Below, in pieces: positions 17,707 to 25,807 of a stretch of DNA of 64,000 bases. This DNA comes from Kibdelosporangium sp. MJ126-NF4 (GTDB lineage: Bacteria > Actinomycetota > Actinomycetes > Mycobacteriales > Pseudonocardiaceae): assembly GCF_000826545.1 (NCBI RefSeq), contig NZ_CDME01000008.1:620001-684000 (forward strand). Direction: 5' to 3'. Each line of letters opens with the position of its first letter. The first letter of the stretch is position 1. The notes beneath the pieces were generated by a model, which was given only the letters and a program-made list of their open reading frames with translations, searched no databases and was not told where the DNA came from. Both the position numbers and the translations under genes were made by a program.

Positions 17707-17737
17707 AGTAAAAACCTTGACGCGACGGCAAGGTCAA
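17707..17737 (-). promoter_or_regulatory. MerR-type promoter with 19-bp spacer and operator
   Basis: Reading leftward, a -35 TTGACC (17737-17732) and a -10 TTTACT (17712-17707) are separated by 19 bp, the overlong spacer that MerR activators correct by twisting DNA. Within the spacer, ACCTTG and CAAGGT half-sites (17714-17719 and 17729-17734) flank 9 bp. The -10 is only 6 bases from the ATG at 17700, so the transcript is predicted to be leaderless and autoregulated. Confidence 0.78.
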
Positions 17738-17796
17738 GTCGGCGGGAACGCGGTAGGGTGTGCCATCCATACACCAGCGTCGGTGGTGGGGAGCCC

Positions 17797-18240
17797 ATGG
17801 GGATGTGGCGCAAGGCCAAGGTGGCCCGGCCGGACAATGATCTGGCCCGCAGGCTGGCGGCCTTGATCGATCTGGTCGACGAGGGCATCAGGGCACAGCC
17901 CAACGCCGAGGAGACCATCGCCGAGTGCTGCAGGCCCGGTGCGCCGCCAGCCGACGTGGCCCGCCGTGGCGGTCGGATCGTCAGCGAGTACGCCCGGCTG
18001 CATCTGCTGGCCGTCGACCTGGGCTGCGAGCCCGGCTCGCTGCAGGAACGAGTCGCCGAGTTGCTGCTCTGCCACGCGACGACCGTCGAAAGCTGCATCA
18101 AGCTCGCGTTCTCGAAGTTCTGGAGCCCGGACGCCCCGCGTAACGGCCACTCCCACACCGGTCTCGGCGACCACGCCAGGACGTTGCGGGATGCCCGTGT
18201 CGCGCTGCGGATGTGGCTTGAGGATCTGCGCTGTGGCTGA
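17797..18240 (+). CDS. Conserved-type hypothetical protein, soluble helical
   Basis: A 147-residue, largely alpha-helical soluble protein of unknown function, starting at ATG 17797 behind a GGGGAG Shine-Dalgarno. It has several Cys residues (ECC near residue 46, LGCEP, LLCH and LRCG at the very end) but no recognised metal motif. A central segment reads IVSEYARLHLLAVDLGCEPG. It is divergent from the MerR operon and convergent with the alpha/beta hydrolase. Codon use matches its neighbours, and third-position GC supports this frame over the antisense ones. No family could be assigned. Confidence 0.7.
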   Translation: MGMWRKAKVARPDNDLARRLAALIDLVDEGIRAQPNAEETIAECCRPGAPPADVARRGGRIVSEYARLHLLAVDLGCEPGSLQERVAELLLCHATTVESCIKLAFSKFWSPDAPRNGHSHTGLGDHARTLRDARVALRMWLEDLRCG

Positions 18241-18263
18241 CCGTGCTCACGACCGCGCGGGGC

Positions 18264-19067
18264 TCACGACCGCGCGGGGTGGCCGAGGAAGTCCGCCGTG
18301 ATCGCGGTCCACTCCTGGATCTGCGGCACCGATGCCGCGATGTGCAGCCGCGAGCCGGGGATCAGCTCGTGCAGCCGTTCGGCTGTGGCGGGCGGGTGCA
18401 GCGGGTCGGTCGTCCAGGTCATGATCAGTGTCGGCAGCCGCAGGTCGGCCACGAGTTCCTGGGGCGGGAGGTCGGACTGGCCGATCCCGCGCAGCACGGC
18501 GGGCAGCAGGTCGTCGGGGACCTGTGGGGTCAGGTCGAACTTGGGGTAGTCGGCGAAGATCGGCAGCGGGTCGGCGGCCGCCCACGCCGCGCGCCACGCC
18601 GGTCCGCCGAGCCGTTCGACCTCGTCGGCGGTGTCGGAGTACCACTGACGTGCCGTGACCGGCACCTCCTCCCACGCCACCGGTGGGATGATCAGCACGA
18701 GGCTGCTGAACCGTTCCGGAGACATGACCGCCGCGTGCAGTGCTGTCGCGGCGCCCCACGACGAGCCGGTGAAGTCGATCGGCTCGGTCACACCGGCCTC
18801 GTCGAGCAGGCCGAGCAGGTCCAGTCCGACGTTGGCGAAGCCGTAGTCGGTGTCCACCGGGCGGCCGGTGGACCCGCCATGGCCGCGCTGGTCGTACGTG
18901 AGCAGGCTGCGCCCAGTCGACAGTGTGTCGAAATCGAACAATCCCATTCGCCGCACCGCGTCCCGGCTGAGGAACACCCCGTGGGCGTAGCCGAGCGGCT
19001 TGCCGCTGCCGGTGTACTGGTAGGCGATAGTGGCGCCGTCGCGGGTGAACCTGCGGTCGTCGGACAT
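18264..19067 (-). CDS. Alpha/beta-fold hydrolase
   Basis: A 267-residue alpha/beta hydrolase. The oxyanion-hole strand reads GKPLGYAHGVFL, then LLTYDQRGHGGSTGRP, which is the usual position of the DxRGxG loop. The nucleophile elbow is GSSWGAATAL (Ser in G-x-S-x-G). The acid and His are probably in TWTTDPLHPP and GSRLHIAAS. Substrate is unknown: esterases, haloperoxidase-like enzymes and 3-oxoadipate enol-lactonase share this fold. It is divergent from a winged-helix regulator with palindromes between them, so it may be that regulator's target. Confidence 0.9.
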   Translation of the reverse strand: MSDDRRFTRDGATIAYQYTGSGKPLGYAHGVFLSRDAVRRMGLFDFDTLSTGRSLLTYDQRGHGGSTGRPVDTDYGFANVGLDLLGLLDEAGVTEPIDFTGSSWGAATALHAAVMSPERFSSLVLIIPPVAWEEVPVTARQWYSDTADEVERLGGPAWRAAWAAADPLPIFADYPKFDLTPQVPDDLLPAVLRGIGQSDLPPQELVADLRLPTLIMTWTTDPLHPPATAERLHELIPGSRLHIAASVPQIQEWTAITADFLGHPARS

Positions 19068-19156
19068 CGGCTTCCTCCCTCGATACCCGGTGGTGGTATG
19101 CGGGAAACATACGGGTAGGGGGTATCTAGGTCAAGCGGGCCGCCCAGTCCCGGCGA

Positions 19157-19180
19157 ACTTGGCGCCAAGTGGATATCCAC
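19157..19180. promoter_or_regulatory. Two adjacent perfect palindromes between divergent genes
   Basis: ACTTGGCGCCAAGT (19157-19170) and GTGGATATCCAC (19169-19180) are perfect palindromes that share two bases, in the 195-bp gap between the hydrolase (leftward) and the winged-helix regulator (rightward). A further TGGATATC occurs at about 19193. They are good operator candidates for the adjacent regulator. The rest of the gap has no gene. Confidence 0.6.
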
Positions 19181-19262
19181 CGGGCCGGACGCTGGATATC
19201 GTTCGGTGTGCCGGTGGACAACGGGGGGCACCGGCACACCTACTCGTGTGGCTGGGGGACGA

Positions 19263-20246
19263 GTGCTGCGCATCCATTTCACCGCTGAGGACCTGGTCAG
19301 GATCAGAGTCCGCGCCGAACCGCACCCATTGTGGGAAGTACTGCTGAGCATCCACCTGCTGCAGACGGCGGACGGTTCGCTGATGTTCGACGCCTGGCGG
19401 CGTCGGGCACGGGCGTCGCTGCGCCCGTCGGTGGGCGTCCTGGCCGCGCTCGCCCGGCCGAAGGGCTACTCGCCGGACTTCCTCACGCCCACAGTGGACA
19501 GCGCGGACCTGGACACGGCGCTGGACAGCGTGCTCAGCACCGGGAGAACCGAGCTGCGCGGCGACATCGGGCGGCTGGCGGCCGAGACGACGCTGCCGAC
19601 GTGGGTGGTCGGCATCGCTGACGGCGACGTCGACACCATGCGCCAGCTGGGAACCAGCATCAGCCGTTACCACGAGGACGTGCTGCAGCCGCACTGGCAG
19701 ACGATTCGCTCGCACATTCGCGCCGACCGTGACAAACGCGCGCACCTGGCCGTGGACTGCGGGATCGAGACGATGCTGACGATGCTGCACCCGGCGATGC
19801 GGTGGCACGCGCCCGTGCTGGAGGTGGAGTACCCGGTCGACCGCGACATCCACCTCGGCGGACGCGGCCTTGTCCTGGTGCCGTCGTTCTTCTGCTGGCG
19901 CACGCCCATCTGCCTCGCCGACCCGGACCGCACGCAGATCCTGGTGTATCCCGTCGAGCGGGAACTCGGCTGGTGTGGACCGGCCGACGGGCAACACTCC
20001 GCGCCACGGCCGGAGTCGCTGAGCGCGTTGCTCGGCCGGACGAGGGCGTCGGTGTTGCGTGCGATCGCCGAGGCGCCCAGGGTGAACACCTCCGAACTGG
20101 CCAGGGCGATCGGTATCTCCATCGCGGGAGCCTCACAGCACACCACGATCCTCCGCGACGCGGGCCTGGTGGTCACACACCGGTCGAACGGGGCCGCGGT
20201 GCACAAACTGTCCTCACGCGGGGTGAATCTGCTCGCCGCGAGCTGA
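19263..20246 (+). CDS. ArsR-like winged-helix transcriptional regulator
   Basis: A 327-residue protein. The C-terminal ~75 residues form an ArsR-type winged helix: LGRTRASVLRAIAEAPRVNT, SELARAIGISIAGASQHTTI and LRDAGLVVTHRSNGAAVHKL. The N-terminal ~230 residues form a larger domain typical of the actinobacterial DUF5937/ArsR group, starting LRIHFTAEDLVRIRVRAEPHP. GTG 19263 follows a GGGGGACGA Shine-Dalgarno and is preferred over ATG 19206. No metal-binding Cys pair is obvious in the helix region, so the signal is probably not a metal. Its location suggests control of the divergent hydrolase and of itself. Confidence 0.87.
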   Translation: MLRIHFTAEDLVRIRVRAEPHPLWEVLLSIHLLQTADGSLMFDAWRRRARASLRPSVGVLAALARPKGYSPDFLTPTVDSADLDTALDSVLSTGRTELRGDIGRLAAETTLPTWVVGIADGDVDTMRQLGTSISRYHEDVLQPHWQTIRSHIRADRDKRAHLAVDCGIETMLTMLHPAMRWHAPVLEVEYPVDRDIHLGGRGLVLVPSFFCWRTPICLADPDRTQILVYPVERELGWCGPADGQHSAPRPESLSALLGRTRASVLRAIAEAPRVNTSELARAIGISIAGASQHTTILRDAGLVVTHRSNGAAVHKLSSRGVNLLAAS

Positions 20247-20495
20247 ATTCCGGAGGAAACCCGCGTTCGAGTTCCGCTGTCACCCACAGGCTTCCCGAGT
20301 GGTCGTCGTGGTAACGGTTCCATACCCCCTGTTGTGCTCGGTAAACCACTCGCATCAGTGGTCTTCTTCTCGCTGTGCGTGGCGGATTCCCGTCGCTGGG
20401 CGGTCGGTCGCACGGGATTCGGTTTGCGGGTGTTCGGGACCCGGTGGACCGTGGAGTTCCCAACGTTGTCCTTTATAGACACGGAAGGTGAAACC

Positions 20496-21275
20496 ATGCG
20501 ACCGCAGGAACTCGTGGGCACCGAGGTGTACGACACGCAGGGGGAGCGCGTCGGCAAAGTCGCGACGGTGTACCTCAGCGACGAATCGAGGCAGCCGGAG
20601 TGGGTCACGGTCCACACCGGTCTGTTCGGGCACAAGGAGAGCTTCGTCCCGCTTGCCGGTGCGCAGTCGGCGACCGACGGGCTGCACGTCAACTGGGGCA
20701 AGGACAAGATCAAGGAAGCCCCGCGGATCGACGCGGACGGCAGGCTTTCCGCACAGGAGAGCATGAACCTCTACGACTACTACGGAATCCCCGTGCAGCG
20801 CGGCGACGACGGCATGCGCGGCCAGCAAGGCATGCAGGGCCAGCAGGGCCAGCAGGGTATGCAGGGTATGCAGGGCCAGCAAGCCAAACAGGGCCAGCGC
20901 GGCAAGCACGGCCACGAGGGCGACCAGGTGATGACCCGGTCCGAGGAACAGCTGAAGGTCGGCACCCAGCGCGTCGAGACCGGCCGGGTCCGCCTGCGCA
21001 AGCACGTGGTGACCGAGGAGCAGCAGGTCACCGTGCCGGTGTCGCACGAGGAGGTCCGGATCGAACGCGAGCCGGTCGATCCCCGCAACGCAGGCAAGAG
21101 CAAGATCGGCGAGGAGGAGCAGGAAGTCGTCCTGCACGCCGAGAAGCCCGTGGTCGCCAAGGAGTCCGTGCCGGTCGAGCAGGTCAGGATGCGCACCGAG
21201 GACGTGACTGAGCAGCAGCAGGTCCGCGACAAGGTCCGCAAGGAACGCATCGACGTGGACCGCCCGAAGGAATGA
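20496..21275 (+). CDS. PRC-barrel/DUF2382 stress protein with Gln-rich linker
   Basis: A 259-residue protein in three parts. Residues 1-95 are a PRC-barrel (ELVGTEVYDTQGERVGKVAT, then VTVHTGLFGHKESFVPL). Residues ~105-150 are a low-complexity linker of GQQGMQ-type repeats. Residues 150-259 are a DUF2382 domain (RSEEQLKVGTQRVETGRVRL, with VTVPVSHEEVRIEREPV). Proteins of this kind are usually general-stress proteins; the molecular role is not established. ATG 20496 follows GGAAGGTGAAACC. In the 249-bp gap upstream, TATAGA (20474-20479) could be a -10, but no matching -35 is clear. Confidence 0.85.
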   Translation: MRPQELVGTEVYDTQGERVGKVATVYLSDESRQPEWVTVHTGLFGHKESFVPLAGAQSATDGLHVNWGKDKIKEAPRIDADGRLSAQESMNLYDYYGIPVQRGDDGMRGQQGMQGQQGQQGMQGMQGQQAKQGQRGKHGHEGDQVMTRSEEQLKVGTQRVETGRVRLRKHVVTEEQQVTVPVSHEEVRIEREPVDPRNAGKSKIGEEEQEVVLHAEKPVVAKESVPVEQVRMRTEDVTEQQQVRDKVRKERIDVDRPKE

Positions 21276-21284
21276 CCAAGCGCC

Positions 21285-21406
21285 GTGTCCACCTTTCCGG
21301 CACCCCGTGTCCACCATTGCGGCACTGTGAAATCGCAGTGCGGGCACATCGGCCACCGGCTGGCCGATGTGCCAGGGGAATTTCATGGTGCCGGAAAGGT
21401 GGACAC
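21285..21406. repeat. 122-bp nested inverted repeat
   Basis: The outer arms are perfect 20-bp inverted repeats at 21285-21304 and 21387-21406 (left arm begins GTGTCCACC, ends CGGCACC). Degenerate second copies of the same unit lie just inside the left arm (21306-21325) and just outside the right arm (21409-21427). At the centre, CACATCGGCC and GGCCGATGTG form another hairpin. The element fills most of the 201-bp gap between the DUF2382 gene and the ABC operon. It could be a strong terminator, a miniature transposable element or a dispersed palindromic repeat. No coding capacity was found. Confidence 0.8.
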
Positions 21407-21476
21407 ACGGTGCTGGCAAGGTGGACACGGCTGATGGCTTATTGCCAAATACTTGCTGTTAGGTTTCGATGGCCGT

Positions 21477-23045
21477 ATGCGAACGGTCGTCGGCTTTGTC
21501 CTGCTGGGTGCGCTGGCGGTGGCGGGATGTTCGGTTCCCCGGGAGGGACCGGCCGGGCCACCGGGGATCGTGATCGGCGCGGGCCAGGAACCGGACAACC
21601 TCAACCCGATCCTCGGGTACGCGCCGGACGGAGCGTCCAAGGTCTTCGACGGCCTGGTGGACAGGGACGCGCGGCTCGCGTTGACACCGCGCCTGGCGCA
21701 ACGGCTGCCTGAGGCCTCGCCGGACGGCCTGACCTGGACGGCGACGCTGCGCCAAGGCGTCAAGTTCTCCGACGGTTCACCGTTGACCGCGCGAGACGTG
21801 GTGTTCACCTACACGTCACTGCTCGACCCGAAGGTCAACTCGACGATCGCGTCCCGGTACGACGCGGTGGCCGAGGTCACCGCACCCGACGACAACACGG
21901 TCGTCTTCCGGCTCAAGTACGCCTATTCGCCGTTCGCCCAGTACCTGACGCTCGGGATCGTGCCGCGCAAGGCGTTCGACGGCATGGACATCAACGCGGC
22001 GCCGTTCAACACCGCGCCGATCGGCACCGGGCCGTACACCGTGAGCCAGTGGCGCAAGGGCGACCGGATGGTGCTCAAGGCCAACGACGGCCACTGGGAC
22101 AAGGCACCGGCGATCAAGACCGTCACATTCGTCTACGTCACCGACGACAACGCCAGGGCGACCCGGATGGCCTCCGGCGAGTTCGACGCGACCGTCCTGC
22201 CACCGAGACTGGCCGGGACCTACACCGGCAAGGCGGGCTACCGCCTGGTGCGCAACCCGTCCGCGGACTACCGGGGGCTGGGTATCCCGTCGGCTCTGCC
22301 GTTCACCGCCGAGCCCAAGGTACGCGTGGCGATCAACACCGGCATCAACCGGCAGGCGATGATCGACACCATCCTCGCCGGTGCCGGAAAGCCCGCCGCC
22401 ACACCGATCTCACCGTATCTCGACGAGTGGTACGACTCCGGAGCCACGTTCGAGTTCGACGCGGCCAAGGCCGGTGCGCTGCTCGACGAAGCCGGATGGC
22501 GTGCCGGACCGGACGGCAAGCGCGCCAAGGACGGACAGCCCGCACGGCTGCCGATCCTCTACCCGGCAGAGGATTCGCTGCGCAAGGACCTCGCGCTGGC
22601 CGTCGGCAGCGACCTGGCCAAGCTGGGGATCGACGCGCCGGTCGAGTCGACCACGTTCGAGCTGATCCTCAAGCGGCAGAAGGAAGCCGCGGCCATCTGG
22701 GGCGGCGGCGACCCGTACGACCCGGACACCGCGTCCTACACGCTGCTGCACTCGCGCTACAGTGGACAACCAGGCTACGTCAACATGACGCTTTACCACA
22801 ACTCCCAGGTCGACACAGCGCTGGACACCGCACGCAAGAGCCTCGATCCCGTGGTGCGCAAGCAGTCCTACCGTGACTTCCAGCAGGCCTTCGTGGCCGA
22901 TCCGGGTTGGGCGTTCCTCGTCTTCCTCGATCACACCTACGTCATGCGCGACAAGTGGAACGGGATCCAGGAACAGGTCGAGCCGCACGACCACGGCATG
23001 GTCCACGCCGTCTGGTGGAACCTCGAGCACTGGTCGCCGAAGTGA
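21477..23045 (+). CDS. ABC transporter substrate-binding lipoprotein, peptide/nickel family
   Basis: A 522-residue family 5 solute-binding protein. Residues 1-18 form a lipoprotein signal ending in the lipobox LAVAGC, so it is anchored outside the membrane. Typical family segments are QEPDNLNPI, DGLTWTATLRQGVKFSDGSP (motif KFSDGSPLTARDVVFTY) and GTGPYTVSQW. ATG 21477 is chosen because it begins the signal peptide; the codons before it add no hydrophobicity. It is the first gene of a five-gene operon with overlapping starts. The ligand is not predictable: oligopeptides, dipeptides, nickel or metallophore complexes are all bound by this family. Confidence 0.93.
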   Translation: MRTVVGFVLLGALAVAGCSVPREGPAGPPGIVIGAGQEPDNLNPILGYAPDGASKVFDGLVDRDARLALTPRLAQRLPEASPDGLTWTATLRQGVKFSDGSPLTARDVVFTYTSLLDPKVNSTIASRYDAVAEVTAPDDNTVVFRLKYAYSPFAQYLTLGIVPRKAFDGMDINAAPFNTAPIGTGPYTVSQWRKGDRMVLKANDGHWDKAPAIKTVTFVYVTDDNARATRMASGEFDATVLPPRLAGTYTGKAGYRLVRNPSADYRGLGIPSALPFTAEPKVRVAINTGINRQAMIDTILAGAGKPAATPISPYLDEWYDSGATFEFDAAKAGALLDEAGWRAGPDGKRAKDGQPARLPILYPAEDSLRKDLALAVGSDLAKLGIDAPVESTTFELILKRQKEAAAIWGGGDPYDPDTASYTLLHSRYSGQPGYVNMTLYHNSQVDTALDTARKSLDPVVRKQSYRDFQQAFVADPGWAFLVFLDHTYVMRDKWNGIQEQVEPHDHGMVHAVWWNLEHWSPK

Positions 23046-24016
23046 GCCGTGGCGTCGGCAGACTTGTGCTGCGGCGCCTCGCGTTCGCCGTGCCGGTGCT
23101 GCTGATCGTCAGCTTCGGCCTGTTCTTGCTGGCGAAGGCGTCGCCGTTCGATCCCGTCGAGCGGTACTTCGGCGTCCGGATCGTCGGCGCGGATCCCGAA
23201 CGGATCGCCCAGATCCGGGAGAACTGGGGCGTCGACAAGCCGGTGCTCGACCAGTACGCGGCCTGGCTCGGGCACGCGGTCACGGGCGACTTCGGCGACT
23301 CGGTGTCGTTGCAGCAGCCCGTTTCCCAGGTGATCGGCGACCGGCTCGGCTGGTCGACGCTGCTGCTGGCGCTCAGCTTCACGCTGGCGTTGCTGCTGGG
23401 CCTCGCGCTGGGCACGCTGGCCGCGTGGCGGCAGGGCGGCTGGCTGGACCGCGTGATCACCTCCGGGTCGTACGTGCTGGAGGCGGCGCCGGTGTTCTGG
23501 CTGGGCCTCGGGGCGTTGTTCCTGTTCGCCCAGCAGTTGCGGTGGTTACCGGGCGGCGGGCTCACCGACGCCGACCAAGCGCTCGATCTCGGCCAGGTGG
23601 TGCGGCACCTGGTGCTGCCCGCCGGGGTGCTGGCGATCTCCCAGACGCCGTGGTTCGCCTTGTTCGTCCGGCAGAACCTGCTGGAAGCGCTGACACAGGA
23701 CTATGTCATCGGCGCGCGGGCCCGAGGCCTGCCCGACCGGACCGTGGTGTTGGGACACGCCCTGCGGACGTCCCTGTTGCCGTTCCTGACCCTGCTCGGC
23801 GCGCGACTGCCCGAACTGATCAGTGGAGCGCTGCTGGTGGAGACGGTGTTCTCGTGGCCAGGGATCGCGAAGGCCACTGTGGACGCGGCACTGAACGTCG
23901 ACTTCGCGCTGCTCGGCGCCCTCACCCTGCTCGCCACGGCCGCGGTCCTGCTGGGAAACCTGGTCGCGGACGTGCTGTACGCGCTGGCCGATCCGAGGGT
24001 GGGATTCGATGGCTGA
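23042..24016 (+). CDS. ABC transporter permease (DppB/NikB type)
   Basis: A 324-residue inner-membrane permease starting at GTG 23042, which overlaps the binding-protein stop (GTGA). An N-terminal helix (LAFAVPVLLIVSFGLFLLA) is followed by a periplasmic loop and five further helices. The family signature includes DYVIGARARGLPDRTVVLGHALRTSLLP, containing the EAA-like loop that contacts the ATPase, and LISGALLVETVFSWPGIA. It pairs with the second permease to form the translocation channel. Confidence 0.93.
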   Translation: MSRGVGRLVLRRLAFAVPVLLIVSFGLFLLAKASPFDPVERYFGVRIVGADPERIAQIRENWGVDKPVLDQYAAWLGHAVTGDFGDSVSLQQPVSQVIGDRLGWSTLLLALSFTLALLLGLALGTLAAWRQGGWLDRVITSGSYVLEAAPVFWLGLGALFLFAQQLRWLPGGGLTDADQALDLGQVVRHLVLPAGVLAISQTPWFALFVRQNLLEALTQDYVIGARARGLPDRTVVLGHALRTSLLPFLTLLGARLPELISGALLVETVFSWPGIAKATVDAALNVDFALLGALTLLATAAVLLGNLVADVLYALADPRVGFDG

Positions 24017-24893
24017 CACATCGTGGCGCCGGGTCGCGCGGTCACGGATCGCCGTCGCCGCCACGCCGAGATCACCGAAAACCCGGCTGCTGTCGTCGGC
24101 GATCATCCTCGGTGTGCTGGCCGTGGCGGTGATCGTGGTGCCGCTCGTGGTCAACCTGAACCAGCAGTTCGTGGACCTCGCGGCGGCCAACCGCCCGCCG
24201 GGCCTCACACACCCGTTCGGCACCGACGAACTGGGCCGGGACGTGCTGCTGCGCACCGTCTACGGCCTGCGTGTGTCGTTGCTCGTCGGGATCGTGGCCG
24301 CGGTCGTGTCGACGTTGCTCGGCACGCTCGTCGGTGTGCTCGCCGGTGCGGCGGGCGGCTGGGTGGACCGGCTGCTGATGCGGCTGGTCGACGTCGTCGC
24401 GTCGGTGCCGCATCTGCTGCTGGGTGTGGTGATCGTGGCCGTCATGGGCCCGAGCCTGACCTCCGTGGTCATCTCGATCGCGCTCACACACTGGCTCTCG
24501 TCGGCGCGGATCGTGCGCTCGGAGATCCTTTCCCTGCGGGGCAGGCCGTTCGTCGACGCCGCGATCGTGGGCGGGTCGTCCCGGCTGCGTGTGATGACCA
24601 GGCACCTGTTGCCCAACGTGGCCCCGCAGGTGCTGCTGGCCACCACGTTGATGGTCCCGCACGCGGTGTGGCACGAGACAGCGTTGTCGTTCCTCGGTCT
24701 GGGCATGCCACCGCACATGGCCAGTATCGGCAACATGATCAACGACGCCAGGCGGTCGCTGCTGACCGGTGGCTGGTGGATGTCGCTGGCACCGGGCCTG
24801 GTCCTGGTGATCGCGACACTGGCGATCTCGGGGCTGAGCGGGGTGTGGCGGGATCGGCTCAACCCACGACGCCGATCGGAGCTGACATGGTGA
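24009..24893 (+). CDS. ABC transporter permease (DppC/NikC type)
   Basis: A 294-residue permease overlapping the previous gene by 8 bp. It has an N-terminal helix (LSSAIILGVLAVAVIVVPLV), the HPFGTDELGRDVLLRTVYG motif typical of the DppC/OppC subfamily, and helices ending near LVLVIATLAISGLSGVW. The EAA-like cytoplasmic loop is around VDAAIVGGSSRLRVMTRHLLPNV. It is the second half of the channel. Confidence 0.93.
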   Translation: MADTSWRRVARSRIAVAATPRSPKTRLLSSAIILGVLAVAVIVVPLVVNLNQQFVDLAAANRPPGLTHPFGTDELGRDVLLRTVYGLRVSLLVGIVAAVVSTLLGTLVGVLAGAAGGWVDRLLMRLVDVVASVPHLLLGVVIVAVMGPSLTSVVISIALTHWLSSARIVRSEILSLRGRPFVDAAIVGGSSRLRVMTRHLLPNVAPQVLLATTLMVPHAVWHETALSFLGLGMPPHMASIGNMINDARRSLLTGGWWMSLAPGLVLVIATLAISGLSGVWRDRLNPRRRSELTW

Positions 24894-25807
24894 CCCTCAC
24901 TGTCGACGACGTGTCCGTCCGGTTCACGCTCCCGGACGCGGTCGTCGCGGCGGTCAGCGACGTGTCCTTCACCATCGCCCCAGGCGAATGCCTCGCACTG
25001 GTCGGCGAAAGCGGCTGTGGCAAGTCGGTTCTGGCGAGTGCTTTGCTTGGCTTCCTGCCGGGCAACGCGGAAGTCGCGGGCAGTGCCATGCTCGGGTCGC
25101 TGGACCTGTTGACTGCGGCCGACGAGGTGCTCAGCCGGGACGTGCGCGGCAGGCAGATCGGCCTGGTGCCACAAAGCCCGGCGGCCCATCTCACGCCGGT
25201 CCGCACCGCGCGTTCACAACTGGAGGAGGCACTGCGGTTCCTGCATCCAGTCGAGTCGCGCCCGACCGCTGACGCGGTCGCCGCACGGGCCGGTCTCGCC
25301 CCGGCTGATCTGGACCGCTACCCGCATCAGCTGTCCGGTGGGATGGCGCAACGCGTGGCGACGGCACTGGCGCTGGCCGGTGATCCGTGGCTGATCATCG
25401 CCGACGAACCGACCACCGGCCTGGACCGGGCGCTGGTGGACGCCCTGGTCGCCGAACTGCGCCTGCTCGTCACCGACGGCCGCGCGGTCCTGCTGATCAC
25501 CCACGATCTCGCGGCGGCCCGCCGCGTGGCCGACCGGATCGCCGTGATGTACGCGGGACGCCTGGTCGAGATCGGCCCAGCGACAGAAGTCCTGGACACG
25601 CCACGGCATCCCTACGCCCGCGGCCTGGTCGACTCGTTGCCGGACCGCGCGTTCACCCCGATCCCCGGCCTGCCACCCCTGCTCACCGACCTGCCACCGG
25701 GCTGCGCGTTCTCGCCGCGCTGCGACCGCGTCGCCGACGAGTGCACGGACCGTCCACAGTTGACCGAGCAGCACGGCCACGCCGTCGCCTGCCACCGACC
25801 ATGCTGA
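24887..25807 (+). CDS. ABC transporter ATP-binding protein (DppD/NikD type)
   Basis: A 306-residue ATPase with Walker A GESGCGKS, Q-loop in LVPQSP, signature LSGGMAQR, Walker B LIIADEPTTGLD and switch His in LLITHD. The C-terminus carries the oligopeptide-transporter cap with the Cys-containing segment CAFSPRCDRVADEC. ATG 24887 overlaps the permease stop by 7 bp. It forms a heterodimer with the next gene's product to power the importer. Confidence 0.94.
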   Translation: MVTLTVDDVSVRFTLPDAVVAAVSDVSFTIAPGECLALVGESGCGKSVLASALLGFLPGNAEVAGSAMLGSLDLLTAADEVLSRDVRGRQIGLVPQSPAAHLTPVRTARSQLEEALRFLHPVESRPTADAVAARAGLAPADLDRYPHQLSGGMAQRVATALALAGDPWLIIADEPTTGLDRALVDALVAELRLLVTDGRAVLLITHDLAAARRVADRIAVMYAGRLVEIGPATEVLDTPRHPYARGLVDSLPDRAFTPIPGLPPLLTDLPPGCAFSPRCDRVADECTDRPQLTEQHGHAVACHRPC

